Shown here: positions 1 through 9,263 of the stretch, one piece after another
How positions within the stretch are numbered: the stretch's first letter is position 1
Layout of the letters: every line of letters starts with the position of its first letter
Assembly (NCBI GenBank): GCA_010692425.1
Contig: JAAHHJ010000001.1
Location: 248,001-312,000, forward strand
Source: Symploca sp. SIO3C6
Lineage (GTDB): Bacteria; Cyanobacteriota; Cyanobacteriia; Cyanobacteriales; Coleofasciculaceae
DNA length: 64,000 nt
Direction: 5' to 3'
Made by a program: the position numbers and the translations under genes
Notes under the pieces: generated by a model
Told to the model about the DNA's origin: nothing
Seen by the model: the letters and a program-made list of their open reading frames with translations, nothing else
The model's database searches: none

Positions 1-1196
1 GCCCTTAAACTGAAATTATCCATATCCTTAATAATATCCTGCTCAATTATAGATAGTTTCTCCTTGCTAGGTAAATTTCTCAAAAACTCTCTGTAGCTAT
101 CGACTTGATTGTTAACTAGAAATCCATATTTTTGACCTGCAAGTAGATGCTCCATACGCTCACAGGGAATTGTCAAAACTGCTCTACCACAGGATAAATA
201 TTCAGGAACCTTTAAACTGGCACAAGTAAACTTATCTTGGAGATAAAGGTATTTATTGTAAGGAGCCACGCAAAGATTAGCAGCACTGATATAAAGTGCT
301 GCCTCTTTTTGGGGTAGCCTGCCTGTAAATACAACAGGCGCATTAAGCTCTTTGGCAAGTGCTTCTAACTCTTCACGTTTGGAGCCATCACCAACCATGT
401 ACAAAACTACACCCTGGGGTTGTTCACGCCCCAAAGCTTCAATAATTGGTCCTGGTTCCTGGATAAAGCGGTTAAGTGAACCGACATAGGTTAAGACTAA
501 CGCTTCTTGACTAATGCCTAATTGCTCTCGACAAAAGCGACGCTCTCGAATACTGAAAGTATCAGGATCAACGCCATAGGGAATGGGGTAAATGGGCTGG
601 TTAGGGCGAACATAACCATTTTCTAGTAGAAAAGACTTCATCTGTTCTGTTTCTACTACAATGCTGTCAGTGCGATCGCTCCATTGCTTCCTCAGCTGAG
701 GTCGTAATTGCTCTAATCCAATACTTGCTAACTGCTTGAGTAAGTTAGGCTGCTGCAATTTTCGATACTTATACATTGCTTCAATCAGAATTACTGTCGG
801 CACTTGGTAGCGAGAGAAAGCACTAGCAAAAATTCCCAACAAAGGCCATTCTTTTTCAATGATTAAATCGAATTTTTTAGCATGTTCTTGGGCAAATTTA
901 TCTATAATTCGCTTATAGTTCCACAAAGACAAATAGTGGTTAGGCACATAGTAGGGAAATCTATTGTGTTTTTCCCGTTCTGACATCTGATTTTGATCAA
1001 CAAGCGTTAAGTATTTGTGATCAATATGATCATCTTCATTAGTGTTGAGAATTTTTCTGTAAACTAGAGTAACATCAAAGTCTTTTTCTAAGAATGGTAC
1101 CATCGGCAAGGTACTCAAGATGTAAGGAGAGCGGGGTTGGTATTGAACACCAGGTAAGGCAATACAAATTCTTGGCTTTCTGAAAATCGATTTCAT
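1..1196 (-). CDS. GT4-type glycosyltransferase (C-terminus truncated by window edge)
   Basis: Reverse-strand reading frame starts at ATG complement 1194-1196 (MKSIFRKPRICIALPGVQYQPRSPYILSTLP...) and stays open to base 1; closely similar to the GT4 at 5945-7240 (shared CREQLGISQEALVLTYVGSL.RFIQEPGPIIEALG). Confidence 0.85.
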   Translation of the reverse strand, partial: MKSIFRKPRICIALPGVQYQPRSPYILSTLPMVPFLEKDFDVTLVYRKILNTNEDDHIDHKYLTLVDQNQMSEREKHNRFPYYVPNHYLSLWNYKRIIDKFAQEHAKKFDLIIEKEWPLLGIFASAFSRYQVPTVILIEAMYKYRKLQQPNLLKQLASIGLEQLRPQLRKQWSDRTDSIVVETEQMKSFLLENGYVRPNQPIYPIPYGVDPDTFSIRERRFCREQLGISQEALVLTYVGSLNRFIQEPGPIIEALGREQPQGVVLYMVGDGSKREELEALAKELNAPVVFTGRLPQKEAALYISAANLCVAPYNKYLYLQDKFTCASLKVPEYLSCGRAVLTIPCERMEHLLAGQKYGFLVNNQVDSYREFLRNLPSKEKLSIIEQDIIKDMDNFSLR

Positions 1197-2219
1197 CTGA
1201 ATGAACTCTATTTTATTAGTTGTTAAGAAAAATAGTTTTTTCGTTGATCAAAACTGATAATTAAACTTATCAATTGGCTTTGATATTCACAACATATGTG
1301 TGTTTCTTACTGAAATCAATACGGTAAGGTACTGAAACTTCGTCTTGTCCAAGTCTTTCTGTGAAAAAGTTTACGTAAATGTTTAACCACTGTTTCACTG
1401 TGTCTGTTAAGAAATTTCTGACCTATAGCACTGGGCGCTGGTGTGTTTACAAATCATCAATCGAGCCTTGATGAGCAAACAATTAGTACACTTGTACTGT
1501 AAGCAGCCCGTAGCCCACTGCTATAAGTAACAGACTTAGTTACTTAGGTATACTCGATTCATCAATACTTACTGGGTTCGCTTATTCTAATTAAAATTAA
1601 AGATTAATGATTGTCTTAATTATACTACTAGTATAATTAATTGCCTTTTTGTCGCTAAACAAACAATAATGATATTTCTCTAAAAAATGTTTAGTTCTTA
1701 ATATTAATTAACTAAAACATCTATTTTTATGTAGAAACTGATTTTTCGTTAAAATTAACAATTAGCTGGGAGTTACTGCCAGGAGAGCAAATGCCTTAGG
1801 AAAGGTTAGTTACAGCAAGGTATTGAGTACTCTCAGCCCACATTATGCACTTCACTATGAAGTTAAAAAAAAATTGCTACAAATTTTCTCTTACAGCAGT
1901 TTCAGACTCGATGTGATCACTTGTAGCCCTCACCCCAGCCCCTCTCCCAACGCAAGGGAGAGGGGGACAGATTATGACATAATAAAGGTTTAATGAATTC
2001 GTCAACAGCATCGACTACTATACTACACAGTGTTAGAAATTGCTGTCAAGAGATTACAGTTCTTATGAATATAAGCCCATGCTACTCTCCCTTCTGCCCC
2101 ACATTTAGATATGGGGACTTCCAAATCAAAAATATTCAATTGAAAGGGTAGATGAGGAGCAGGAAGAGAAGAATATTTAAAGAAAATTTAAGTCGTGTTT
2201 AACTAGTCAATTGGATAAT

Positions 2220-3041
2220 TTATTTGTTGGAGTTCCCTAAATTAAGGAGTTCAGAAGACGACACAGTTTGTTGCACTTCAGCCTCCACAGGGTGTTGATT
2301 CTTACTATCTCTCTTGGCAATTACTTTCGCAGGCACACCGACAGCAATCGAGTAAGGTGGTATGTCTTTAGTGACCACAGCTCCAGTACCAATCACACTA
2401 CCCTGACCAATAGTGATGCCATCAACAACTCTAACACCACTGCCTAACCAGCAATCATCCTCAATCACAATTCCCTTGTAACTATTACCTTGCTTGATAA
2501 TCGGGCGCGTAGAATCATCAAAGATATGGTTGTTGGCATAGAGGCCTGAATGGGAGGCAATCAAGCAATAATTACCAATTTTGATATAGTCACCAGACAG
2601 ACAAGTGTAGGGACCGATATAAGTGTGTTCACCAATTTCAATTTCGCCAGACCGATGAGTTTTTATATCAACACCGCGATCAAGATTAGTCCTATCTTTG
2701 AGTCGAATTTTGCTATTGTCACCAAGGCATCGAATGCGAACATCGCGATAAAGCTTGACCCAATCACCAATTTCAATACCGCTAGTATAAGCAAACTCGA
2801 CGCCAGTTTGAATATCAACACAAGCACCTATGTGGGCGAAGGTAGTACGGTATACAAGCCTTCGCAAGCCTCTACCAACGCTCAATGGAATCGATCCTAA
2901 TAAAGCGATCAGTAAAGATTCCATAAAGGTATACTTCTGCACAGAAGGTAAGTTTTTGTTTTTTTCGATGGTAGTTGACATGACCTTAAATTGAGTTAGC
3001 TTGATTGCCAAAGGAATTATAAACGCACGAAAATCCTGCAA
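2220..3041 (-). CDS. Hexapeptide-repeat (left-handed beta-helix) acyltransferase, WcaF/maltose-acetyltransferase-like
   Basis: Hexapeptide repeats IGEHTYIGPYTCLSGDYIKIGNYCLIA, IEDDCWLGSGVRVVDGITIGQGSVIGTGAVVTKDIPPYSIAVGVPAKVI. Confidence 0.85.
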   Translation of the reverse strand: MQDFRAFIIPLAIKLTQFKVMSTTIEKNKNLPSVQKYTFMESLLIALLGSIPLSVGRGLRRLVYRTTFAHIGACVDIQTGVEFAYTSGIEIGDWVKLYRDVRIRCLGDNSKIRLKDRTNLDRGVDIKTHRSGEIEIGEHTYIGPYTCLSGDYIKIGNYCLIASHSGLYANNHIFDDSTRPIIKQGNSYKGIVIEDDCWLGSGVRVVDGITIGQGSVIGTGAVVTKDIPPYSIAVGVPAKVIAKRDSKNQHPVEAEVQQTVSSSELLNLGNSNK

Positions 3042-3070
3042 CTAGAACTCCTCAGTCCTCTTTTTATTAA

Positions 3071-4738
3071 TTATCTAGCCAAGATAGCTTTCTTCAACAA
3101 AGGCTTGCCATCAAAATATTTTGGAATTGGTGCATCCATCAACTGCAAAATTGTCGGGGTTAAGTCCACCGCCGGAGCAGTTGGTAAGTGGGAACCTGGT
3201 TCAATGCCTGGCCCAATCGCACTCAAAAATCCCCTGGCGCGGTGAGAGCCAGTGCGGCGATAAGGCACTGGACCAATACGTCCAAATTGAGGAGATTCAA
3301 TCACATCAGCTGGGGAATCTTCCCAGATAACCACTAAGTCAGCATCAGGAAGTTTGGGGTCACACTCACTACCCGAAAGCCTTGTCCGAATTACCTTTTT
3401 CACCATTGGTGTACCAGTGCGGGCATTCTTGAGACTATAAATTTGTTGCGTGAGTTCATCGCATAGGGCATCATACTCAGCCCGAGCAACAATCCCGTTG
3501 GGTTCCCTGCCCTGTAGATTAATACGGACATATCCTTCTGAGAAGCTAGGCAAAGCAAAGGCTTTCATTTGTGACCATAAGGGTTGATACCACATTGGCG
3601 GCTGCCAGCTCATGCCCCCTCCTGGGCGACGTAAACGGGAAAGGATCGAATAATTAGCCCCAGTCAGTTTAGCCAGTCTGGGAAGCCATGGTTCTAGTTT
3701 TTGATTTAGTTTTTCAGGTCCCCAGCGCCTCAACCATGTGATTAGAGGGTTGGGGTGATATATCTGCCGCCAAACTTCAGCTTGCCAGTTCATAGTTTTG
3801 GGAGTAACTATAGGTGCTAAGGGAGGCACTCCTAGCTTGCCAATCGGCAGCATCGACTTTCCTGGAAAGCTAAACCGATAGAGAAACTCTGGTAGAAACA
3901 GCATACTAGTTACATCAGTGGTATTGCTCCCAGAGCCATGAACTGCAAACACAATCACATAGGCATTTTTTGGAGCTTCAGCAATAATTTCACCAACTGC
4001 CCTGTCTACTGATTCAAAGACTTCCAGCATCGGGTCACTGCTGAAACCATTGAGCTTATGATGATGGTATAGTGGGTGTTCCGGTTGACTGAGGAACCAG
4101 AAGTCATGACCAGCTGAATGAGTTTCGCCGAAGATAGTTAAAAATAGATCCCATTGTTCCTGCCTCAAAAAGTCCCGACAGATGGCACTACGCTGCTCAA
4201 TACCAGTTTCTAAGGCTTGCTTAAGATGCTGGAGATAATCAAGATCCCACCAATCACCATGATCTTTGTGGAGTGCCGGATGTTCTCCGTGCTTGCTAAT
4301 TAAATCACTCAGTAATTGTGCTGGTAGAGAGTGAGTGGGTGTTTGGGGTGAATGTGCTCCCCATGCCAGCACCTGTGAGCCATTGACTTGCTCAGACAGG
4401 CTTGACTGGGGTATATCAAAGACTGCAACTCGGTAGTCATCTCCCAAGGCATAGAAAGGAGAATACTCTTTAAAATCGTAGGCCTCAACTAGGGTTGCCT
4501 CATAGGTACCTTCGTGAAACTTGATTGGTGCCCAGTAGCCAGTTTGGGAGGGTAAGCAACCAGTTAGGAATGTAGTCCAAGGAGTTTCTGCCTTATAGTG
4601 TTCTAGATTAGTTAGACGACCATAGGCTCCTTGCTTTCTCAGCTGGTTTAGATTCTGGAGATGCCCTTGAGACATCCAATTTTCCAATAAAACTGGGTCT
4701 GCAGCATCCAAACCAATGGCAATGACAGGAGTTTTCAT
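3071..4738 (-). CDS. Alkaline-phosphatase-superfamily (type I phosphodiesterase/NPP-like) protein, paralog 1
   Basis: AIGLDAADP metal motif, ETPWTTFLTGC nucleophile region, GETHSAGHDFW, VHGSG; homologous to the ORFs at 7542 and 9264. Confidence 0.8.
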   Translation of the reverse strand: MKTPVIAIGLDAADPVLLENWMSQGHLQNLNQLRKQGAYGRLTNLEHYKAETPWTTFLTGCLPSQTGYWAPIKFHEGTYEATLVEAYDFKEYSPFYALGDDYRVAVFDIPQSSLSEQVNGSQVLAWGAHSPQTPTHSLPAQLLSDLISKHGEHPALHKDHGDWWDLDYLQHLKQALETGIEQRSAICRDFLRQEQWDLFLTIFGETHSAGHDFWFLSQPEHPLYHHHKLNGFSSDPMLEVFESVDRAVGEIIAEAPKNAYVIVFAVHGSGSNTTDVTSMLFLPEFLYRFSFPGKSMLPIGKLGVPPLAPIVTPKTMNWQAEVWRQIYHPNPLITWLRRWGPEKLNQKLEPWLPRLAKLTGANYSILSRLRRPGGGMSWQPPMWYQPLWSQMKAFALPSFSEGYVRINLQGREPNGIVARAEYDALCDELTQQIYSLKNARTGTPMVKKVIRTRLSGSECDPKLPDADLVVIWEDSPADVIESPQFGRIGPVPYRRTGSHRARGFLSAIGPGIEPGSHLPTAPAVDLTPTILQLMDAPIPKYFDGKPLLKKAILAR

Positions 4739-4928
4739 AATTATCTGTAGTCAGAGATTTTGACATCTCCCTGCCAAAGAAAAACAGGGATCCTAACAAG
4801 AAGAGAAAGTATAGAGGTTATCGGTAGGAAAACAGATATAGGGAAGGGTGGAAGGATGGTCATATACAATCATTCTCCCCATCTCCCCCTCTCCCCATCC
4901 CCCCCTCTCCCCCTCTCTTCCCAAAGTT

Positions 4929-5930
4929 CTAATCATGAACAATTTTCAGACTGGAGTTCAACCAAACTTGATAGATATAACCCCAACTGCGCACAATTTT
5001 TATCTGTGCTGTAGTTTTGAGTTTGGGATTAGACCATGCCCTCAGCAAAGACCAAAGCATAAGAAAAGGCTTTCTCTGTTTGAGGAGTCCTACTAAAATC
5101 TGTTTCCATTCTTCCCTGAGAGTTTTGCCCAGTATCAACCCTACTACAGCTGATGATCTGCCTTGCCAGTAACTCCGCCGGAGCATCCAGTTGAGGTTAA
5201 CTCGCTGTTGAGAAATCCAATGTTGAACTGATATTTGGGGATGATAGTAAAAAAGTCCTTTTCCGTGTTCTACTAGAATTTTGTAGGTTAGGTACTCTTC
5301 ACAGGAAAGCAGATTTTTGGAGCCTTGGCGACCAAGATTTTCAGAGAAGCCTCCTATTAATTGAAGGGCTTCTCGCTGGTAGGTCATATTGGCTCCAAAT
5401 AGATGTTTGGGCAACTTCAACCACTGGTGCTTTTCACCTAAGTCGAGGATACTAAAGAGATATTCTACTTCTTTGGTTATCCAGTCAGGTTTGCTAGAGT
5501 CCCACAGGGGATAAATTGGGCCTCCTACACAGATAGGTGTGGGTTTAATTGTCTGGTAAGTCTCGATAATTGTTTCCAGCCAATTGGCGCAAGGTATAGC
5601 ATCATCATCAAGATAGGCAATGTATTCGCCCCTTGCCTGCTCCATCGCTGTATTGCGTGCTTTTGAAAGTCCTAAAATTGGTTCGTAGATGTAGCGCAAA
5701 TTAGGTAAATGTTGTTGATAGCGAGTGCAGACTTTCCCTGTGTCGTCTGTTGAGCCATTATCGATCACTACAATCTCAAAGTATTCAATGGGTAGAGACT
5801 GACAACAAAGAGCATCGAGAGCAAAAACTAGACGATCTGCCCGATTGTAAGTACAAATGGCAACTGAAATCAGGGGACAGGGTTTACCATTTTCGTCAGC
5901 TTGAGGGGTTGTTATAGTAAAGTCGTTCAT
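4929..5930 (-). CDS. Glycosyltransferase family 2
   Basis: SVAICTYNRADRL, IEYFEIVVIDNGSTDDTG, GEYIAYLDDDAIP (DxD-like), GT-A fold motifs. Confidence 0.9.
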   Translation of the reverse strand: MNDFTITTPQADENGKPCPLISVAICTYNRADRLVFALDALCCQSLPIEYFEIVVIDNGSTDDTGKVCTRYQQHLPNLRYIYEPILGLSKARNTAMEQARGEYIAYLDDDAIPCANWLETIIETYQTIKPTPICVGGPIYPLWDSSKPDWITKEVEYLFSILDLGEKHQWLKLPKHLFGANMTYQREALQLIGGFSENLGRQGSKNLLSCEEYLTYKILVEHGKGLFYYHPQISVQHWISQQRVNLNWMLRRSYWQGRSSAVVGLILGKTLREEWKQILVGLLKQRKPFLMLWSLLRAWSNPKLKTTAQIKIVRSWGYIYQVWLNSSLKIVHD

Positions 5931-5944
5931 TTTTATAGGCTGTT

Positions 5945-7240
5945 CTAAACTTTTAGAAATTTTAAAGGTACTGGAGTAACATTATGTGATATAGTTTCCC
6001 TAATTACCTGCTTGTACAACTGTGCAATCTCCTGCCAAGTTAGTACGATGCCTTGATCCCTAAGAACGGAACTCTGAAGATCACTAATTAGGCAATTTTC
6101 CATTTGGGATAGTTCTTCTCGGCTAGGTAAATTTCTAAAAAATTCCCTGTAACTATCTACTTGATTTTCCACAAACAAGCCGTATTTGCCGCCAGCTAGC
6201 AAATGTTCCATCCTTTGACAGGGAATTGTTAGCACCGGGCGACCACAAGCTAGATATTCACAAACCTTAAGGCTGGCACTGGTAAATTTGCCACCTGGAA
6301 ATAAGTTTTTATTATAGGGAGCTAGACAAAGATCAGCTGCTCCAATATAAAGAGCTGCTTCCTGTTGCGATCGCCGTCCGTGAAAAATCACTGGTGCTGC
6401 AAATTTTTGGGCAATATCCTCTAGTTCTTGTTGTTTATGACCATCGCCGATCATATGCAAGACAACATCCCTAGGTTTTTGCTTACCTAGTGCTTCAATA
6501 ATCGGTCCTGGTTCCTGGATAAAACGCCTCAAAGAACCAACATAAGTTAATACTAAGGCTTCCTGGCTAATCCCTAATTGTTCGCGACAAAACTTGCGGT
6601 CTTGAGGAAAGAAAATATTAGGATCAATACCATTAGGAATCGTGGTAACTGGCTTATTGTGAACAGGATAATTATTCTCTAAGAGAAAAGATTTAGTCTG
6701 TTGAGTCTCGACAATAATCCCGTTAGCCCTATTCATCCATCTCCTTCTCAGGTGAGGTAGAAGCTGATTAAGAGCAAACCTCAAAGCCTTATCTTTCCAG
6801 CCTTTAAAGAAAATGTTGTTATAAAATTCAGCTTCGATAATAAATACACTTGGTACTCCATAGCGTATGAAAGCACTAGATAAACCTCCCACTAAAGACC
6901 ATTGCTTTTCAATTACCAGATCAAAGTTTTTCGCCTGCTCTTGGGCAAATTTATCTAACACTTGCAGATATTGCCAAGCTCCCAAGGGACCTCTAGGGTT
7001 AAAGTAACCTTTTTGATCTGCTGTCTTAGTTCCTGAAGACCTACTTGCCTCAAGGATACTCAAATAGTGACAATTTAACTGAGGATCTTCTGGAGTATCA
7101 CAGAAGGCAAGAGTAACATCAAATTCTGCTTCTAGGTAGGGAAGCAGGGGTAAAGTGTTAAGCACATAAGCTCCAAAAGGCGGGCAAGTAATCGCCGGTA
7201 GAGCAATACAAATCCGGGGTTTTGGATACATTGTTTTCAT
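5945..7240 (-). CDS. Glycosyltransferase family 4
   Basis: LTYVGSLRRFIQEPGPIIEAL, GRRSQQEAALYIGAADLCLAPY, LKVCEYLACGRPVLTIP; GT-B signature. Confidence 0.9.
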   Translation of the reverse strand: MKTMYPKPRICIALPAITCPPFGAYVLNTLPLLPYLEAEFDVTLAFCDTPEDPQLNCHYLSILEASRSSGTKTADQKGYFNPRGPLGAWQYLQVLDKFAQEQAKNFDLVIEKQWSLVGGLSSAFIRYGVPSVFIIEAEFYNNIFFKGWKDKALRFALNQLLPHLRRRWMNRANGIIVETQQTKSFLLENNYPVHNKPVTTIPNGIDPNIFFPQDRKFCREQLGISQEALVLTYVGSLRRFIQEPGPIIEALGKQKPRDVVLHMIGDGHKQQELEDIAQKFAAPVIFHGRRSQQEAALYIGAADLCLAPYNKNLFPGGKFTSASLKVCEYLACGRPVLTIPCQRMEHLLAGGKYGLFVENQVDSYREFFRNLPSREELSQMENCLISDLQSSVLRDQGIVLTWQEIAQLYKQVIRETISHNVTPVPLKFLKV

Positions 7241-7289
7241 GGCAATTAGCGTGAGACCCCATCCGTAAATCTATGATGCGAACTGGAAA

Positions 7290-7403
7290 TATAGCGCTAC
7301 GCGCAAGGCTCCAGGGCAGAAGGCAGAAGGCAGAAGGCAGAAGGCAGAATTTGACAAAGTTTTAGCGATTTAGCTTGTCCTAACCTTAATACGTACTGCT
7401 ATA
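7290..7403 (+). repeat. Interspersed MITE-like repeat, copy A (114 bp)
   Basis: TATAGCGCTACGCGCAAGG...CCTTAATACGTACTGCTATA; same unit at 38990-39097 (inverted) and 50696-50804; ends form imperfect inverted repeats TATAGCgcTACGc / TATAGCagTACGt. Confidence 0.85.
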
Positions 7404-7501
7404 AAACCATTAATCTTAACTAATATCAATTACCTAAATATTTTCTACTAACATTGAAGTAAGTAATAAGTTGTAAGTAAAAAGCCATAAATCTTCTACT
7501 G

Positions 7502-7543
7502 CTCACTTATTACTTATTACTTATTACTTATTACTTATTACTT
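7502..7543. repeat. Heptamer tandem repeat (TTACTTA)n
   Basis: cttattacttattacttattacttattacttattactta; similar block at 60740-60782. Confidence 0.85.
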
Positions 7544-9197
7544 AAATAAGAACTCCTGTTTCCAAGAGAGTCTTACCCTCAAAATATTCAGGAATTGGAG
7601 CATTCATCAAGCTCAAAATTGTGGGAGTAAGGTCGAGTGAATGACCAGGTGCCAAGCTGGAGTTTGGCTCAATTGCTGGTCCAGAGGCGAGGAAAAATCC
7701 TTGAGAGCGATGACTACCACTGCGAAAATGGGGAACAGGGCCAATGCGTCCCAACTCAGGACTATCGACAACATCGCTAGCGTACTCCTCTTGCCAGATT
7801 ACTACTAGGTCAGCATCAGGCAGTTTGGGGTGATTGTCAGTTGGCAATTGACGCGTCCTGATGATCTTTTTTACCATGGGTGTCCCGGTGCGGGCATCCT
7901 GAAGACGGTAAAGTTTTTGGCTGATTTCCTCACAAAGGTGATCATACTCAGACGGTGGGACAATTCCCTGTGATTCTCTACCCTGCAGGTTAATGCGAAT
8001 GTAACCTTCTGAGAAACTGGGTAGTGCAAAAGCTTTCATCTGCTTCCAGCAGGGTTTATACCACTCAGCAGGTTGAAAGCTGAGTGGATTTTTTTGTTCA
8101 TTCAACTTGTGAGGAGAAACTAGATCGGGTTGCTCAGAAGTACCCAAAAAGGGTTCTATATGCTTAAACACTCTGTATGGGGCTTCTCGTCTCAAAAATC
8201 TCTTTAGAGGATTAGTTTCATACTTCCTCGACCAAGTTTCCCAAGACCAAGACTGTTTCTTTAAACTAGTGATTGGGGAGTCTGGAGATGTTCCCAACTC
8301 ACCAGAAGTTAGCCCAAATTTACCAGGAAAGCTGAAGCGGTAAAGGAACTCAGGCAGGAAGGTGCCGCTGGGTAAATCCATAACATTAACTCCCATGCCA
8401 TGGGCAGAAAAAACAATTATATGAGCATCTGACGGCGCTTTCGTGAGTATCTCGCCAATGGCTTGGTCTATTGCTTTAAAGACTTCAAGCATACTGTCCT
8501 TTGATGCCCTAGAGCCTAAAGCCTCATAGAGAGGATGATTACGTTGACCAAGATGCCACATGAAGTGACCCGCAGCGTGAGTTTCGCCAAAAATCGTCAA
8601 GAATAGATCCCAAGGCTCCTGTTGGAGCAGTTCCTGACAAATGGCCCCACGGCGGGAGATGCCAGTTTTGAGAATATCCTCTAAGCGAGTGATGGCATCT
8701 AGGTCATAACAGCCGACGTGATCCTTGTGCAGCCCTGGATGTACACCGTGTTTATTAACAATTTCCTCAAACAGTGATGCTGGCAAGGAATGACTGGGAG
8801 TTTGGGGAGAATGAGCACCCCACGCCAGTACTTGTATGCCATTAACTTGCTGTGAGAGCGTAGACTGGGGTATATCAAAGACTGCTACCCGATAATCCTC
8901 ACCTAGGGCATAAAAGGGCTGGTACTCGGCAAAATCATAGGCTTCAACTAGTTCAGCTTCGTAGGTATTTGGGTGAAAACTAATTGGTGACCAGTATCCA
9001 GTCTGTTTGGGGGAACAACCAGTTAAGAAAGTTGTCCACGGCGTTTCTGCTCTATAGTAATCGAAGTTTTGCAGGCGTGCGTAAGTTCCCTGCTCTCGGA
9101 TACGACTCAAGGTGGGCAGAGCGCCCTGAGACATCCATTGCTCAATCAGGGTTGGTTCTGCAGCATCGAGACCAATGGCAATAACAGGCTTGTTCAT
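7542..9197 (-). CDS. Alkaline-phosphatase-superfamily protein, paralog 2
   Basis: AIGLDAAEPTLIEQW, ETPWTTFLTGC, FGETHAAGHFMW, SAHGMG; collinear with paralogs 1 and 3. Confidence 0.8.
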   Translation of the reverse strand: MNKPVIAIGLDAAEPTLIEQWMSQGALPTLSRIREQGTYARLQNFDYYRAETPWTTFLTGCSPKQTGYWSPISFHPNTYEAELVEAYDFAEYQPFYALGEDYRVAVFDIPQSTLSQQVNGIQVLAWGAHSPQTPSHSLPASLFEEIVNKHGVHPGLHKDHVGCYDLDAITRLEDILKTGISRRGAICQELLQQEPWDLFLTIFGETHAAGHFMWHLGQRNHPLYEALGSRASKDSMLEVFKAIDQAIGEILTKAPSDAHIIVFSAHGMGVNVMDLPSGTFLPEFLYRFSFPGKFGLTSGELGTSPDSPITSLKKQSWSWETWSRKYETNPLKRFLRREAPYRVFKHIEPFLGTSEQPDLVSPHKLNEQKNPLSFQPAEWYKPCWKQMKAFALPSFSEGYIRINLQGRESQGIVPPSEYDHLCEEISQKLYRLQDARTGTPMVKKIIRTRQLPTDNHPKLPDADLVVIWQEEYASDVVDSPELGRIGPVPHFRSGSHRSQGFFLASGPAIEPNSSLAPGHSLDLTPTILSLMNAPIPEYFEGKTLLETGVLI

Positions 9198-9263
9198 AGC
9201 TTAGTGCAACTCTGATGGTATCTAGACTCAAATCAAGTATTTGATAACAAAATTCTCGTTTTG

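Noticed and set aside
1928-1966. ccctcaccccagcccctctcccaacgcaagggagagggg considered as a terminator or sRNA
   Set aside because: Resembles a common dispersed cyanobacterial intergenic repeat; no T tract and no adjacent gene end on that strand.
2550-2900. 116-aa + strand ORF
   Set aside because: Lies antisense inside the hexapeptide acyltransferase; its periodic composition mirrors the hexapeptide repeat on the other strand.
4608-4799. 63-aa minus strand ORF upstream of AP-like paralog 1
   Set aside because: Overlaps the N-terminus of the well-supported 3071-4738 CDS out of frame.
7310-7350. Regular GCAGAAG repeats considered as a CRISPR array
   Set aside because: Contiguous heptamers with no spacers; part of the MITE-like element and STRR-type repeats.
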